Origin: Micromonospora sp. WMMD1082
Lineage (GTDB): Bacteria; Actinomycetota; Actinomycetes; Mycobacteriales; Micromonosporaceae
Reading direction: 5' to 3'
Assembly (NCBI RefSeq): GCF_029626175.1
Contig: NZ_JARUBM010000002.1
Location: 6,924,501-6,988,500, forward strand
DNA length: 64,000 nucleotides
The notes below the pieces were generated by a model. That model ran no database searches and was not told the DNA's origin. It was given only the letters and a program-made list of their open reading frames with translations. The stretch's first letter is position 1, and each line of letters opens with the position of its first letter. This document shows, piece by piece, positions 27,501 through 37,765 of this stretch. The translations under genes and the position numbers were made by a program.

Positions 27501-28778
27501 CTACGCTCCGATCTCGTTGCCCGCCGCCGGCCGCCCGCTGGCCACCGGGCGCCCCATGGGGGCCTCGGCCCCCTCGTCCAGGTCCAGCAGGTGCCCCATC
27601 CGGTCCCGCTTGGTACGCAGGTACCGTACGTTCTCCGGGTGCGGGCGCACCGGCAGCCCCTCCCGGCCGGTGACGGTGAGCCCGTAGCCCTCCAGTCCCG
27701 CCCGCTTGGCCGGGTTGTTGGTCAGCAGCCGCATCGAGCGCACCCCGAGGTCGTAGAGGATCTGGGCGCCGGTGCCGTAGTCGCGCGCGTCGGCCGGCAG
27801 GCCGAGGTCGAGGTTCGCGTCGACCGTGTCGCGGCCCTGATCCTGCAACTGGTACGCCTGGAGCTTGTGCAGCAGCCCGATGCCCCGCCCCTCGTGGCCG
27901 CGTACGTAGAGCACCACGCCCCGTCCCTCGCGCGCCACCCGGTCCAGCGCGGCGTTGAGCTGCGGGCCGCAGTCGCAGCGCACCGACGAGAAGACGTCAC
28001 CGGTCAGGCACTCGGAGTGCACCCGGACCAGCACGTCCCGGCCGTCGCCGAGGTCGCCCATCACCAGCGCCACGTGCTCGGCCGAGTCGTACTCGCTGCG
28101 GTAGCCCAGCGCCCGGAAGACCCCGTGCGCGGTGGGCATCCGGGCGTCGGCGACCAGCTCGACCTGCTTCTCGGTGCGCCGCCGGTACGCCACCAGGTCC
28201 GCGATGGTGACCAGGGTCAGCGAGTGTTCGGCGCAGAACTTCTCCAGGTCCGGCAGCCGCATCATGGTGCCGTCGTCGTTGACCAGCTCGCAGAGCGCAC
28301 CGGCCGGGCGCAGGCCGGCCAGCCGGGTCAGGTCGACGGCCGCCTCGGTGTGCCCGGGGCGCCGCAGCACCCCGCCGGGGCGGGCCCGCAGCGGCACCAC
28401 GTGCCCCGGGCGGGCGAGGTCGGTCGGGCCGGTACGCGGATCGGCGAGCAGCCGGATGGTGTGCGCCCGGTCGGCCGCCGAGATGCCGGTGGTCACCCCC
28501 TCCCGGGCGTCGACGGTCACGGTGTACGCGGTCTGCCGGCGGTCCTGGTTGGTGTGGTGCATGGGCGGCAGGTCGAGCCGGTCGCACTCGCTCTCGGTGA
28601 GCGGGACGCAGATGAAGCCCGAGGTGTGCCGCACCATGAAGGCGAGCAGTTCCGGGGTGGCCAGTTCGGCGGCGAAGATCAGGTCGCCCTCGTTCTCGCG
28701 GTCGGCGTCGTCCACCACGACGACCGGCCGCCCGGCGGCGATCTCCGCCAGGGCCCGCTCGATACTGTCGAAGGTCAC
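27501..28778 (-). CDS. ribBA: Bifunctional DHBP synthase / GTP cyclohydrolase II
   Basis: 425 aa from GTG 28778, overlapping the ribE stop (GTGA). The N-terminal half makes 3,4-dihydroxy-2-butanone 4-phosphate from ribulose 5-phosphate ([17 protein letters not shown], then [13 protein letters not shown]). The C-terminal half is GTP cyclohydrolase II with the zinc cysteines ([15 protein letters not shown]) and the [10 protein letters not shown] loop; it opens GTP to start riboflavin synthesis. Both active sites look intact. A short Gly/Ala-rich tail follows. Confidence 0.96.
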   Translation of the reverse strand: MTFDSIERALAEIAAGRPVVVVDDADRENEGDLIFAAELATPELLAFMVRHTSGFICVPLTESECDRLDLPPMHHTNQDRRQTAYTVTVDAREGVTTGISAADRAHTIRLLADPRTGPTDLARPGHVVPLRARPGGVLRRPGHTEAAVDLTRLAGLRPAGALCELVNDDGTMMRLPDLEKFCAEHSLTLVTIADLVAYRRRTEKQVELVADARMPTAHGVFRALGYRSEYDSAEHVALVMGDLGDGRDVLVRVHSECLTGDVFSSVRCDCGPQLNAALDRVAREGRGVVLYVRGHEGRGIGLLHKLQAYQLQDQGRDTVDANLDLGLPADARDYGTGAQILYDLGVRSMRLLTNNPAKRAGLEGYGLTVTGREGLPVRPHPENVRYLRTKRDRMGHLLDLDEGAEAPMGRPVASGRPAAGNEIGA

Positions 28779-29395
28779 GCCAGCACTCCCTCTCCGTTGG
28801 CGGTACGACCGCCGAGCAGGCGCTCGACGTACTTGGCCAGCACGTCCATCTCCAGGTTGACCGGGTCGCCGGCGGTCCGGGCGCCGAGCGTGGTCGCCGC
28901 CAGGGTGGTGGGGATCAGGCCGACGGCGAACCAGTCGGTGCCGACCTCGGTCACGGTCAGCGAGACGCCGTCGACGGTGATCGACCCCTTCTCCACCACG
29001 TACCGGGACAGGTCGGCGGGCAGCCGGAACCGGACGGTCTCCCACTTCGGGGCCGGCTCGCGGGCGAGCACCTCGCCCACGCCGTCGACGTGCCCCTGCA
29101 CCAGGTGACCACCGAGGCGGCTGCCCAGCGCGGCGGCGCGCTCCAGGTTGACCCGGTCGCCGGCGCGCAGCGCGCCCAGCGCCGAGCGGCGCAGCGTCTC
29201 GCCCATCACGTCCGCGGTGAACACCCCACCGTCGACGTCGACCACGGTCAGGCAGACGCCGTTGACCGCGATGGAGTCGCCGTGCCGCGCGTCGGAGGTG
29301 ACCAACGGGCCGCGGACCGCTACCAGGGTCGAGTCCTGTGCCGTCGGGGTGACCTCGACGACCTCGCCCAGTTCCTCGACGATGCCGGTGAACAT
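28775..29395 (-). CDS. ribE: Riboflavin synthase (alpha subunit)
   Basis: 206 aa ([20 protein letters not shown]). It dismutates two lumazines to riboflavin and a pyrimidine. It has the family's tandem lumazine-binding barrels: one with [16 protein letters not shown] and a second with [16 protein letters not shown]. The Ser/Cys-His residues of the N-barrel and [11 protein letters not shown] are present. Two nt separate it from ribD, and its stop overlaps ribBA. Some authors call this gene ribC. Confidence 0.95.
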   Translation of the reverse strand: MFTGIVEELGEVVEVTPTAQDSTLVAVRGPLVTSDARHGDSIAVNGVCLTVVDVDGGVFTADVMGETLRRSALGALRAGDRVNLERAAALGSRLGGHLVQGHVDGVGEVLAREPAPKWETVRFRLPADLSRYVVEKGSITVDGVSLTVTEVGTDWFAVGLIPTTLAATTLGARTAGDPVNLEMDVLAKYVERLLGGRTANGEGVLA

Positions 29396-29397
29396 GC

Positions 29398-30459
29398 CTA
29401 GCCCTCCCTCTTCCGGGGCAGCGCGGTGATCCGCAGGTCGGGACCGACCTGCGTAACATCGGTGATCTCCAGATCGATGGCCGCGGCGATGGTGGTCACA
29501 CCGGCGTCGACCAGGGCGGCCGGCCCGGCGCCGAGCAGCCGGGGGGCGAGGTAGCCGACGACCCGGTCGACCAGGCCGGCGGCGAGGAACGCCCCGGCCA
29601 GGCGCGGGCCACCCTCCAGCAGCACGGCCCGCACCCCCCGGCCGTGCAGGGCCGCCAGCAGCGCGGGCAGGTCGACGCCGCCGTCCGGGCCGGTGCCCAG
29701 CTCGGCGGTGGTGGCGACCCAGGTGCGGGCGGCGCCGTCACGGACCCGGGCGTCGGCCGGGGTACGCCCCTTCGAGTCGACCACCACCCGCAGCGGCTGC
29801 CGGATGGCCAGGCTGCCGTCGCGCAGGTTACGCACGGTGAGCCGGGGGTCGTCGGCGAGCACCGTGCCCACGCCGATGACCACCGCGTCGACCGTGGCCC
29901 GCAGCGCGTGCACGTCCATCCGGGCCGCCTCGGACGTGATCCACATGCTGGTGCCGTCGGCCGCCGCGGAGCGGCCGTCGAGGGTCGCCGCGTACTTCCA
30001 GATCACGTACGGCCAGCTCCGGCGCATGGCGGTCAACCAGGCCACGTTGCCGCTCTCCGCCTCGGCGCCGCGTACTCCCAGGTCGACCCGGACCCCGGCG
30101 GCCCGCAGTGTGGCGGCGCCGCCGGTGGCGAGCGGGTTGGGGTCCGGTACCGCGATGACGACGCGGGCCACCCCGGCCTGGACCAGTGCGGTGCTGCAGG
30201 GACCGGTGCGGCCGGTGTGGTCGCAGGGTTCCAGGGTGACCACCGCGGTGCCGCCCTTGGCCCGCTGGCCGGCCTGGGCCAGCGCGACGATCTCGGCGTG
30301 CGGTCCCCCGGCGTACGCGTGGAAGCCCTCGCCGACCACCTCGCCGTCGGCGTCGAGCAGCACACACCCGACCACCGGGTTGGGACTGGTCGTGCCGAGC
30401 CCGCGCGCCGCGAGTTCGATCGCGCGACGCATCGCCTCGTCCACGGAGACGCTCGCCAT
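29398..30459 (-). CDS. ribD: Bifunctional pyrimidine deaminase/reductase
   Basis: 353 aa from ATG 30459 ([20 protein letters not shown]), with AGGGCAGGCG upstream. The N-terminal deaminase has zinc ligands in GPHAEIVAL and [13 protein letters not shown]. The C-terminal NADPH reductase (from about 145) has [18 protein letters not shown] and [18 protein letters not shown]. It performs two successive steps after GTP cyclohydrolase II. As the first gene of the operon it lies about 150 nt below an FMN riboswitch. Confidence 0.96.
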   Translation of the reverse strand: MASVSVDEAMRRAIELAARGLGTTSPNPVVGCVLLDADGEVVGEGFHAYAGGPHAEIVALAQAGQRAKGGTAVVTLEPCDHTGRTGPCSTALVQAGVARVVIAVPDPNPLATGGAATLRAAGVRVDLGVRGAEAESGNVAWLTAMRRSWPYVIWKYAATLDGRSAAADGTSMWITSEAARMDVHALRATVDAVVIGVGTVLADDPRLTVRNLRDGSLAIRQPLRVVVDSKGRTPADARVRDGAARTWVATTAELGTGPDGGVDLPALLAALHGRGVRAVLLEGGPRLAGAFLAAGLVDRVVGYLAPRLLGAGPAALVDAGVTTIAAAIDLEITDVTQVGPDLRITALPRKREG

Positions 30460-30610
30460 CGCCTGCCCTGCCCTCTCGCTGCATCGCGCGGGCGGGGAGG
30501 TCGGCCGGGTGGCCACGGCAGGCAGCGGAATCCGGGAACGGCACAGCCGCCCCGGCGGGGGTGCGCGCGCCGGCAAGCCCGGCGAGCCACACGGCCCACT
30601 TCCGTCCCGC

Positions 30611-30779
30611 GCGCTGTCTCCCATCCGGACTGTCTGGGCGCGGACGAGCCGCCCCCAACCGTCGGCCCCGGATTCTCACCAGGTCCACCGGGCGGACGAA
30701 CCGCTCCCGGGTCGCGGGCTTACCACGGTCGGACCGTGGATCACCGCCGGTTCGGAATTACACCGAGTCCCGCCAGCGC
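30611..30779 (-). promoter_or_regulatory. FMN riboswitch (RFN element) controlling the rib operon
   Basis: On the minus strand the element runs from 30779 to 30611. Closing stem P1 is GCGCTG (30774-30779) with CAGCGC (30611-30616). Diagnostic conserved blocks are GGGACTCGGTGTAATTCCGA followed by ACCGGCGGTGATC, then CCTGGTGAGAATCCGGGGCC and GACGGT, and the 3' end AGTCCGGATGGGAGACA. FMN binding should reduce ribD-ribE-ribBA-ribH expression. No U-rich terminator follows, so control at translation or by Rho is more likely than intrinsic termination; that last point is inference. Confidence 0.95.
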
Positions 30780-30838
30780 GTGGTGGGTACTGATGAGAGT
30801 CTTACACGCCCGGCGGGTCGCCGTGTTATTCGGGCGAG

Positions 30839-31819
30839 CTACTTCACATGACGGTAACCGTGGTCGCCGACGCCGCGCCGGCGGTCCACCGCCACGTACG
30901 AGCCGGGTTGGCTCTTGGCCACGGTCTTCATCTCGGAGGCGACGGTCATCGCCTCCAGCGGATTCGTGATGCGCTTGTCGGCGTCGGAGACCGCGACGCC
31001 GATGGAGAGCGTGACCAGCGCGGCCCGGCGGATGTTGCCCCGGCGGTCCTTCAGTTCCACGTAGCCGCGTTCCCGGTCGGTGGGATCGTAGAGCGCGTCC
31101 GCGGCCTTCTCGAAGTCCGTCGACACCAGGGAGGTCAGCGGCAGCACCTGCTCGGGCGTGCAGACGAAGACGAAGTCGTCACCGCCGACGTGACCGAGGA
31201 AAGCCGGCGGCAGCGCGACCGAGACCACCGCCCGGTGCAGGCTACGGGCCAGCGCGGAGATGAAGCCGTCGCCCCGGACGAACCCGTACCGGTCGTTGAC
31301 GCTCTTGAACCGGTCGATGTCGATGTAGCCGACGGCGTAGTCGGCGCCGCCCCGGACCCGGTCGGCGATCTCCCGGCGGATGCGGCTGTTGCCCGGCAGG
31401 CCGGTCAGCGGGGAGACCTCCCGGAACTCCTTGTTGCGCCGCAGCGTGGAGCTGACCCGGGCCACCAGTTCCGCCGTGTCGAACGGCTTGACCAGGTAGT
31501 CGTCGGCACCGGCACTGAGCCCGTGGACCTTGTCCACGGTCATCCCCTTGGCGGTCAGCATGATCACCGGCAGGGCGGCGGTCATCGGGTCGGCGCGCAG
31601 TCGCCGGGTCAGCTCCAGCCCGTCCACCCGCGGCATCATCAGGTCGACCACGGCCAGGTCGGGCCGTTCCCGCTCGATCAGGTCGAGCGCCTCCTGGCCG
31701 TCACCGGCGAGGATCACGTCGAAGCCCTGCAGCCGCAGGTTGAACTCGACGAAGCGGGCGATGTCCTCGTCGTCGTCGACGACGAGGATCACGTCCCTGC
31801 GATCGTCGTCGGGCTCCAC
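30839..31819 (-). CDS. Response regulator with variant GGDEF domain
   Basis: About 326 aa; the start is uncertain (GTG 31819, 1 nt after the rpe stop, is used). The receiver domain (VILVVDDDEDIARFVEFNLR, phospho-acceptor in VVDLMMPRVDG, conserved Lys in YLVKPF) is followed by a GGDEF domain (EVSPLTGLPGNSRIRREIAD, VGYIDIDRFKSVNDRYGFVR, HVGGDDFVFV). The signature is GGDDF, not GG(D/E)EF, and no RxxD inhibitory site precedes it. Diguanylate cyclase activity is therefore doubtful. No histidine kinase lies nearby. c-di-GMP matters here because bldD, a c-di-GMP effector gene, is also in the window. Confidence 0.88.
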   Translation of the reverse strand: MEPDDDRRDVILVVDDDEDIARFVEFNLRLQGFDVILAGDGQEALDLIERERPDLAVVDLMMPRVDGLELTRRLRADPMTAALPVIMLTAKGMTVDKVHGLSAGADDYLVKPFDTAELVARVSSTLRRNKEFREVSPLTGLPGNSRIRREIADRVRGGADYAVGYIDIDRFKSVNDRYGFVRGDGFISALARSLHRAVVSVALPPAFLGHVGGDDFVFVCTPEQVLPLTSLVSTDFEKAADALYDPTDRERGYVELKDRRGNIRRAALVTLSIGVAVSDADKRITNPLEAMTVASEMKTVAKSQPGSYVAVDRRRGVGDHGYRHVK

Positions 31820-31820
31820 C

Positions 31821-32501
31821 TCAGGCCCCGGTCGCCGCGCGCGCCGCCAGGCCCCGGAGCCGGCGTATCGCCTCGGCGGGATCGTCGGCGCCGTAGACGG
31901 CGGTGCCGGCGACGAAGGCGTCGGCACCCGCCTCGGCCGCCTGCGCGATGGTGTCGGCGGCGATCCCGCCGTCGACCTCGATGCGCAGTTCCAGATGACC
32001 GGCGTCGACGTGCCGCCGGGCGGCACGGACCTTGTCCAGCAGCTGCGGGATGAACCGCTGCCCGCCGAACCCGGCCTTGATCGTCATGATCAGCAGCGTG
32101 TCGAAGCTCGGCAACAGGTCGAGGTACGGCTCGATCGGGGTGTCCCGGTCGATCGCCAGCCCCGCCTTGGCGCCCGCCGCCCGCAGGTCCTTGGCCAGGG
32201 CCACCGGGCTGTCGCAGACCTCGGCGTGGAAGGTGACGTTGTACGCCCCCGCGTCCGCGTAGCCCGGCGCCCACCGGCGCGGGTCGGTGATCATCAGGTG
32301 CACGTCGAAGGGCAGCTTGGTAACGGCCCGCAGGCTCTGCACCACGGGCAGCCCGATGGTGAGGTTCGGCACGAAGTGGTTGTCCATCACATCGACGTGC
32401 AACCAGTCCGCGGCGTCCTCGACGGCACGGACTTCTTCGGCGAGACGGGAGAAATCGGCGGCGAGGATGCTGGGCGCGACGATCGGCGGCGGTACGGTCA
32501 C
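31821..32501 (-). CDS. rpe: Ribulose-phosphate 3-epimerase
   Basis: 226 aa from GTG 32501. It interconverts ribulose 5-phosphate and xylulose 5-phosphate in the pentose phosphate pathway, and ribulose 5-phosphate feeds RibB next door. Motifs: [64 protein letters not shown] and [10 protein letters not shown], with the metal-binding His/Asp residues intact. No Shine-Dalgarno precedes the GTG; a -10 sits 6 nt upstream, so the message is probably leaderless. Confidence 0.95.
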   Translation of the reverse strand: MTVPPPIVAPSILAADFSRLAEEVRAVEDAADWLHVDVMDNHFVPNLTIGLPVVQSLRAVTKLPFDVHLMITDPRRWAPGYADAGAYNVTFHAEVCDSPVALAKDLRAAGAKAGLAIDRDTPIEPYLDLLPSFDTLLIMTIKAGFGGQRFIPQLLDKVRAARRHVDAGHLELRIEVDGGIAADTIAQAAEAGADAFVAGTAVYGADDPAEAIRRLRGLAARAATGA

Positions 32502-32507
32502 AGGGCC

Positions 32508-32513
32508 AGTGTA
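32508..32513 (-). promoter_or_regulatory. -10 element for leaderless rpe transcription
   Basis: TACACT on the minus strand, 6 nt before the rpe GTG and without a Shine-Dalgarno between them, is the layout of leaderless actinobacterial genes. No -35 is obvious. Confidence 0.45.
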
Positions 32514-32747
32514 CGAACGCCGCCACCGACCGTGGCAGCGCGCCACCGACCGGGACACCCCGTGACCCAGAGGTGACCAATGGTGCAGAATGACCCCCTT
32601 CGGGCCGATGGGACGCGACGAAGCAAAGCCTCGGCTGGCCAGATGACCGATTCGCGGCAACACTCCATCGGGGACGGTGCCGGCAACGTGCGAGTCGGCG
32701 GGCGTGGGAGCCGGCAACCGGGCGGCAGCTCCCGGAAAGGGCGGACG

Positions 32748-33635
32748 ATGCGACGGTGGCTCGCGACGCTGGCGCTGGCCGGCGCGGCGGCGATGGTGCT
32801 CGGCGGCTGTGTACGGCCCGGCGGGACGGACGGCAACCTCACCAACGACTGGCCCGCACTGCGGCCTCCGACGATGTTCGTGCCGGCCACCGACGCCTGC
32901 CTGCCCCGGGTCACCGCGGTCGTCCAGGCGGGCACCTACGAGACCGTGGACTGCGGCCGCAACCACCTCGCCGAGTCGGTCTACGTCGGCACGTTCACCG
33001 GTGCCGCCGCCGACGGTCCACGGCCGGCACCGGGGTCGGCGGCGCTGCGCACCGCCCGCGCGGAGTGCGACCAGCGGGCCCGGTTGGTGCTCGGTGGCGA
33101 CTGGCACACCGCCCGGTTGACGCTCAACATCGCCCTGCCGTCGGTGCCGGCCTGGGACGGCGGCGCCCGGTGGTTCCGGTGCGACCTGAGCGAGACCGAC
33201 AGCATCGACAACACCCGGCCGGTCAACCGCACCGGCAGTCTGCGCGGCGCGCTGATCGGCGACTCACCGCTGGTGCACCGCTGCTTCGATCCGAAGCTGA
33301 TCGGCGACAGCCTGAACTACATGGCCCCGGTGCTGTGCAGTGAGCCGCACGGCGCCGAGTTCGTCGGGGTGTACATCGAGCGGGACATGCCCTGGCAACA
33401 GTTCGTCGACTCCGCCAGCCAGGCGCACAAGCGCTGCATGGAGCTGATCGCCGCCTTCGCCGACGTGCCCAACAACTCCGACCTGCCCTACCGTGCCGGC
33501 TCCATCTTCTACCCGCCCTCGCAGCGGGAGTGGGAGGAGGGCGACCGGGGGGTGCGCTGCATCCTGTGGAGCGACGACCGCAAGCTGACCGGCTCGATGC
33601 GCGGGGTCGGCCCACGGGGACTGCCCGTGACCTGA
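32748..33635 (+). CDS. Septum-formation family lipoprotein (copy 1)
   Basis: 295 aa from ATG 32748. Lipobox LGGC follows a short hydrophobic stretch, so it is a predicted lipoprotein. The mature part has the Septum_form-type repeats: [20 protein letters not shown], then [14 protein letters not shown] and [15 protein letters not shown]. Paired cysteines and WFRC/HxAE motifs occur in each half. The family is annotated for a proposed link to septum formation in mycobacteria; the biochemical role is unknown. It is followed 27 nt later by a paralogue. Confidence 0.82.
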   Translation: MRRWLATLALAGAAAMVLGGCVRPGGTDGNLTNDWPALRPPTMFVPATDACLPRVTAVVQAGTYETVDCGRNHLAESVYVGTFTGAAADGPRPAPGSAALRTARAECDQRARLVLGGDWHTARLTLNIALPSVPAWDGGARWFRCDLSETDSIDNTRPVNRTGSLRGALIGDSPLVHRCFDPKLIGDSLNYMAPVLCSEPHGAEFVGVYIERDMPWQQFVDSASQAHKRCMELIAAFADVPNNSDLPYRAGSIFYPPSQREWEEGDRGVRCILWSDDRKLTGSMRGVGPRGLPVT

Positions 33636-33662
33636 GAGCGACCGCGCTATGCCCGGTGTCGT

Positions 33663-34574
33663 ATGCTGCCGCCCGTGGCGTGGGCAGGAGGTCGACCGTG
33701 GCTGACCGGAGTCGCGCTGGGTGCCGTGGTGACGATGGCGCTGGCCGGCTGCACGCGGCCGGCCGGCACCGACGGTGACCTGGTCGACGACTGGGCGCCG
33801 ATGAGTGCTCCGGCGGTGTTCACGCCGGATCCCGGCACGTGCCACACCCAGCCCCAGGACGTCGGCTATCTCAGCGCGTACGCACCGGTGGACTGCACCT
33901 CGCCGCACCGCGCCGAGACCCTGCACGTCGGGACGCTCACCGACGCGGGCGGGGCGCGTCCACCGGCGACCGGCAGCGCGGGGATGCGCGCCGCGTTCGG
34001 CGAGTGCGACCGCGAGGTCCGTACGGCGCTGGGTGGCGACTGGCGCAGCGGTCGGATCGGGCTCACCGTCGTCCTGCCGTCGCCCCAGGCGTGGACCGGT
34101 GGGGCCCGCTGGTTCCGCTGCGACGTGCACGAGCTGCGGGGACTCGACACCCCCGTGCCCGTCCGGCGGACCGCCAGCCTGACCGGCGCGCTGGACGGAT
34201 CGTCGCCGCTGCGGCACGGCTGTTTCGACGCCCGGACCGACGGCGACGACGTGACCGAGATGGTCGCCGTCGGGTGCACCGCCCGGCACCGGGCCGAGTT
34301 CGTCGGCCTCTGGCGGGCGCCCGACACCAGCTGGTCGGCGTTCCTGAAGGAGACCGCGCGGGTGCACCGGGGCTGCCGCAGCGCCATCGCCCGCTACGCC
34401 AAGGTGCCGGACGACGGCAATCTCCAGTACCGCGTCGGCACCATCTTCTACCACCCGTCCGAAGGCGAGTGGCGCAGCGGCAACCGGTCGGTGCAGTGCT
34501 TCCTCTGGATCAACGACCGCACCCTGACCCGCTCGGTGAAGGGCGCCGGCACCGGGGCGCTGCCGATCAGCTGA
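33663..34574 (+). CDS. Septum-formation family lipoprotein (copy 2)
   Basis: 303 aa from ATG 33663. A GTG at 33675 is an alternative: TATGCT lies 7 nt before it, the leaderless pattern. Lipobox LAGC, then the same landmarks as copy 1: [56 protein letters not shown] and NRSVQCFLWINDRTLT. The two copies clearly arose by tandem duplication and have since diverged. They probably act at the cell envelope. Confidence 0.82.
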   Translation: MLPPVAWAGGRPWLTGVALGAVVTMALAGCTRPAGTDGDLVDDWAPMSAPAVFTPDPGTCHTQPQDVGYLSAYAPVDCTSPHRAETLHVGTLTDAGGARPPATGSAGMRAAFGECDREVRTALGGDWRSGRIGLTVVLPSPQAWTGGARWFRCDVHELRGLDTPVPVRRTASLTGALDGSSPLRHGCFDARTDGDDVTEMVAVGCTARHRAEFVGLWRAPDTSWSAFLKETARVHRGCRSAIARYAKVPDDGNLQYRVGTIFYHPSEGEWRSGNRSVQCFLWINDRTLTRSVKGAGTGALPIS

Positions 34575-34593
34575 GCCGGCCCGGGGCCGGCTC
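34573..34593. terminator. Hairpin between the convergent septum-lipoprotein and rsmB genes
   Basis: GAGCCGGCC-CGG-GGCCGGCTC is a perfect 9-bp stem beginning at the stop codon of the plus-strand lipoprotein gene. No long T-run follows. It may terminate either transcript. Confidence 0.5.
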
Positions 34594-34659
34594 ACGCGCC
34601 TCGCCGCGCCGCGTCTCAGCTGAGGCGGGCGGCCCCGCTTGCGTGCGGCCGGACCGCCC

Positions 34660-36075
34660 TCAGGTGCGGCGCAGCACGGCGAGGAACATGGCGTCGGTGC
34701 CGTGCCGGTGCGGCCAGAGCTGCACCGTCGGCCCGTCGCCGAGCCCCGGCATCCCGGCCGGCAGCAGCGGCCGGGCGTCGACGAAGTCCACCGGCACGCC
34801 GCTGCGGCGGGCCGCCTCGGTCACCGTGACGTGGGTCTCCACTGTGTGCGGTGAGCAGGTCACGTAGGCCACCACCCCGCCCGGGCGGGCCGCCCGCAGC
34901 CCGGCCGCGAGCAGCTCGCGCTGCAACCGGGTCAGGGCGGACAGGTCGGACGGCTGGCGCCGCCAGCGCGACTCCGGCCGGCGGCGCAGTGAACCGAGGC
35001 CGGTGCACGGCGCGTCGACCAGCACCCGGTCGAAGTGCTCCTCCGGCAGCTTCGTCTCGCTGCCCACCAGCCGACCGTCGGTGTTCAGCACGGTCACCGG
35101 CAGCCCTCGGGTCGCGCTCTCGACCAGCCGGGCGCGGTGCTCGGCCACCTCCACCGCGGTCAGCCGCGCGTCCCGCTGCGCCGCCAACGCGCCGAGCAGT
35201 CCCGACTTGCCGCCCGGCCCGGCGCACAGGTCGAGCCAGCGGCCGTCCGGGCCGTCCAGCGGGGCCGTGGCGAGCGCGTCCGCCACCAGTTGGGAGCCCT
35301 CGTCCTGGACGTGGGCGCGGCCGTCGGCCACCGCCGCCAGCTCACCCGGCGCGCCACCGCCGAGATAGACGGCGTACGGCGAGAAGGCGCCGGGCGCACC
35401 ACCCACCTCGTCGGCCAGCTCGACCGGGTCGGCCAGGCCCGGCCGGGCACACAGGTGCACCGGCGGACGGACGTTGTCCTCGATCAGCAGACGGGTGGTC
35501 TCGCCGAGATCGCCGCCGAGAGCCTCCCGGAACGCCCGTACGATCCACTGTGGATGGCTGTAGGCCAGGGCGAGGTGCCCGACCGGATCGGTCTCGATCG
35601 GCGGCGCCAGCCGGGCCACCCACTCGTCGGCGTCGCGCCCGGCGACCTCGCGCAGCACCGCGTTGGCGAAACCGGTGGCCCCCTGGCCGACCGTCCGGAC
35701 CAGGTCGACGGTGGACGAGACGGCCGCGTGCGCCGGCACCCGGGTGTGCAGCAACTGGTACGCGCCGATGCGCAACGCGTCGCGTACCGGCGGGTCGATC
35801 CGTTGCACGTCGCGACCGGCCGCGGCGGTGAGGATCGCGTCGAGGGTGCCGAGATGACGCAGCGTGCCGTAGGTCAGCTCGGTGGCGAAGGCGGCGTCCC
35901 GGCCGGTCAGCCCCGCCTCACGCAGGATCGCCGGCAGGACCAGGTTCGCGTACGCGTCGTCACGGTGCACCGCCGCGACCGCCTCGTACGCCGCGTGCCG
36001 TGGCATGTCGACCGCCGGCCGCCCCGGGCGTGGGCCCCGGCGCTCCGCGCCCCGACGGGCTGCGGTGTCCCTCAC
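34660..36075 (-). CDS. rsmB: 16S rRNA (cytosine-967-C5) methyltransferase
   Basis: 471 aa from GTG 36075, overlapping the fmt stop (GTGA). An N-terminal NusB-like RNA-binding domain ([20 protein letters not shown] to about 170) is followed by a Rossmann methyltransferase core with SAM site [17 protein letters not shown]. The two catalytic cysteines are in [16 protein letters not shown] and [11 protein letters not shown]. It methylates C967 of 16S rRNA using SAM. It is the third gene of def-fmt-rsmB, a common bacterial order. Confidence 0.95.
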   Translation of the reverse strand: MRDTAARRGAERRGPRPGRPAVDMPRHAAYEAVAAVHRDDAYANLVLPAILREAGLTGRDAAFATELTYGTLRHLGTLDAILTAAAGRDVQRIDPPVRDALRIGAYQLLHTRVPAHAAVSSTVDLVRTVGQGATGFANAVLREVAGRDADEWVARLAPPIETDPVGHLALAYSHPQWIVRAFREALGGDLGETTRLLIEDNVRPPVHLCARPGLADPVELADEVGGAPGAFSPYAVYLGGGAPGELAAVADGRAHVQDEGSQLVADALATAPLDGPDGRWLDLCAGPGGKSGLLGALAAQRDARLTAVEVAEHRARLVESATRGLPVTVLNTDGRLVGSETKLPEEHFDRVLVDAPCTGLGSLRRRPESRWRRQPSDLSALTRLQRELLAAGLRAARPGGVVAYVTCSPHTVETHVTVTEAARRSGVPVDFVDARPLLPAGMPGLGDGPTVQLWPHRHGTDAMFLAVLRRT

Positions 36076-36998
36076 GCGAACTCCTCCCCGGCGCTGACCC
36101 GGACGCCGCGCGCCCAGTCGGTCGCCGGCATGGCCCGCTTGCCCGCCGCCCGCACCTCGCCGAGCCGGACCGGCGTGGTGGCCGTGCCGGCCAGCACCTC
36201 GGCCTTGGTGACCAGCAGTTCGCCGGGCTTGAGGGCGGGGGCGTCGGTGGCCGGGGTGACCGGACCGAGTTTCACCCGCTCGCCCCGGAAGGTCGTCCAC
36301 GGGCCGGGTGCCGGGGTGCAGGCGCGGATCCGCCGGTCGACCGCGAAGGCCGGGTCGGTCCAGCGCACGCGGGCGTCGTCGACGGTGAGCTTCGGCGCGA
36401 GGGTGACCCCGTCCGCGGGCTGCGGCTCGGCCCGGGCGGTGCCGTCGGCCAGCGCGTCCAGCACCGCCACCAGCAGCCCGGCGCCGCTGTGGGCCAACCG
36501 CGCCAACAGGTCGCCGGAGGTGTCGGCGGGCCGGATCTCGTCGGTGAGCGTGCCGTAGACCGGACCGGTGTCCAGCCCCTCCTCCAGTTGGAACACGCTG
36601 GCCCCGGTCAGCTCGTCGCCGTGCAGCACGGCGTGCTGCACGGGCGCGGCGCCGCGCCAGGCGGGCAGCAGCGAGAAGTGCAGGTTCACCCAGCCGTGCC
36701 GGGGGATCTCCAGCGCGACCGGCGGCACGAGCGCGCCGTAGGCCACCACCGGCACGCAGTCGGGCGACAGCTCGCGCAGCCGGTCCAGGAACTCCGGCTC
36801 GCGCGGACGGGCCGGGGTCAGCACCTCGACGCCGTGCTCGTCGGCCCACGCGCCGACCGGGGAGCGGGCCAGGCCACGGCCCCGGCCGGCGGGCGCGTCG
36901 GGCCGGGTGACCACGGCCACCAGGTCGTGCCGGGAGTCGGCCACGGCGGCCAGGGCGGGGACGGCGACGGCCGGCGTACCGGCGAAGATCACACGCAC
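36072..36998 (-). CDS. fmt: Methionyl-tRNA formyltransferase
   Basis: 308 aa, GTG start ([20 protein letters not shown]). It formylates initiator Met-tRNA with 10-formyl-tetrahydrofolate. The catalytic region [20 protein letters not shown] holds the Asn and His, and the Asp is in [10 protein letters not shown]. The C-terminal OB-like tRNA-binding domain runs from about 205. It starts 4 nt after def and is coupled to rsmB. Confidence 0.96.
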   Translation of the reverse strand: MRVIFAGTPAVAVPALAAVADSRHDLVAVVTRPDAPAGRGRGLARSPVGAWADEHGVEVLTPARPREPEFLDRLRELSPDCVPVVAYGALVPPVALEIPRHGWVNLHFSLLPAWRGAAPVQHAVLHGDELTGASVFQLEEGLDTGPVYGTLTDEIRPADTSGDLLARLAHSGAGLLVAVLDALADGTARAEPQPADGVTLAPKLTVDDARVRWTDPAFAVDRRIRACTPAPGPWTTFRGERVKLGPVTPATDAPALKPGELLVTKAEVLAGTATTPVRLGEVRAAGKRAMPATDWARGVRVSAGEEFA

Positions 36999-37002
36999 CG
37001 GC

Positions 37003-37563
37003 TCACCGCCCCAGGCCGAACGGGCTGCCGGCGGCGTGCGGGCTCAGCTTGACCGTCGGCGGCGCGGCGTCGTCGTACCACTCGGCCTGCCGGATCGCCT
37101 TCATCGCCTCCTTGCGACCGGCCGGATCCAGCCGGTCGACGAAGAGCACCCCGTCGAGGTGGTCGGTCTCGTGCTGCACGCAGCGCGCCATCAGCCCGGT
37201 GCCGACGATCTGCAACGGGTCGCCGTGGCCGTTGAAGCCCTTGGCGATCACGTTCTGCCGGCGCTTGGTGTCGAAGTAGAGCCCGGGGATGGAGAGGCAG
37301 CCCTCGGGGCCGTCCTGCTCCTCGGCGTCCGGGAACTCCAGCACCGGGTTGACCAGGTGACCGAGCACGTCGTCGACGTCGAAGGTGAACACCCGCAGGC
37401 CCACGCCGAGCTGCGGCGCGGCCAGACCGGCGCCGCTCTGCTCACGCATGGTGTCGGTCAGGTCGGCGATGAGCTTGCGCAGCTCGACGTCGAAGTCGAC
37501 CACCGGATCGGCCGGCGTGCGCAGCACCGGATCCCCGAACAGACGGATGGGCTGGACGGTCAC
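37003..37563 (-). CDS. def: Peptide deformylase
   Basis: 186 aa from GTG 37563 ([20 protein letters not shown]) with AAGGAG upstream; the open frame extends further but without family features. It removes the N-formyl group from nascent proteins. All three motifs are intact: [18 protein letters not shown] (Cys ligand) and QHETDHLDG (two His ligands and the catalytic Glu). It partners functionally with fmt. Confidence 0.96.
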   Translation of the reverse strand: MTVQPIRLFGDPVLRTPADPVVDFDVELRKLIADLTDTMREQSGAGLAAPQLGVGLRVFTFDVDDVLGHLVNPVLEFPDAEEQDGPEGCLSIPGLYFDTKRRQNVIAKGFNGHGDPLQIVGTGLMARCVQHETDHLDGVLFVDRLDPAGRKEAMKAIRQAEWYDDAAPPTVKLSPHAAGSPFGLGR

Positions 37564-37699
37564 GCGGGTTGGCTCCTTAGCGGCGGGACGGGAGTGCCGT
37601 ACCAGTCTACGGAGTGCCCGGGGCCGCCCCGGCCGGTGCACCACCATCGGCCGCCGGGACCGGTCCACCCGCCGTGATCGGCAGGCGGTGCACTCGGCG

Positions 37700-37765
37700 C
37701 CTCAGCCGGCGGGCGGCGCGCTCGGCACCCCAGCCGGCGGCGCGCTCGACCTCAGCCGGCGACGC
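37700..37765. repeat. Short imperfect direct repeats around the kinase stop codon
   Basis: The sequence CTCAGCCGGCG or CCAGCCGGCG recurs at about 37701, 37730 and 37751 with intervening GGCGCGCTCG blocks. The last copy contains the 3' end of the kinase gene. It looks like a local slippage duplication with no evident function. Confidence 0.45.

Noticed and set aside
32580..32747. Earlier starts for the first septum-formation lipoprotein
   Set aside because: They would bury the signal peptide and lipobox behind 56 residues; ATG 32748 gives a normal lipoprotein signal.
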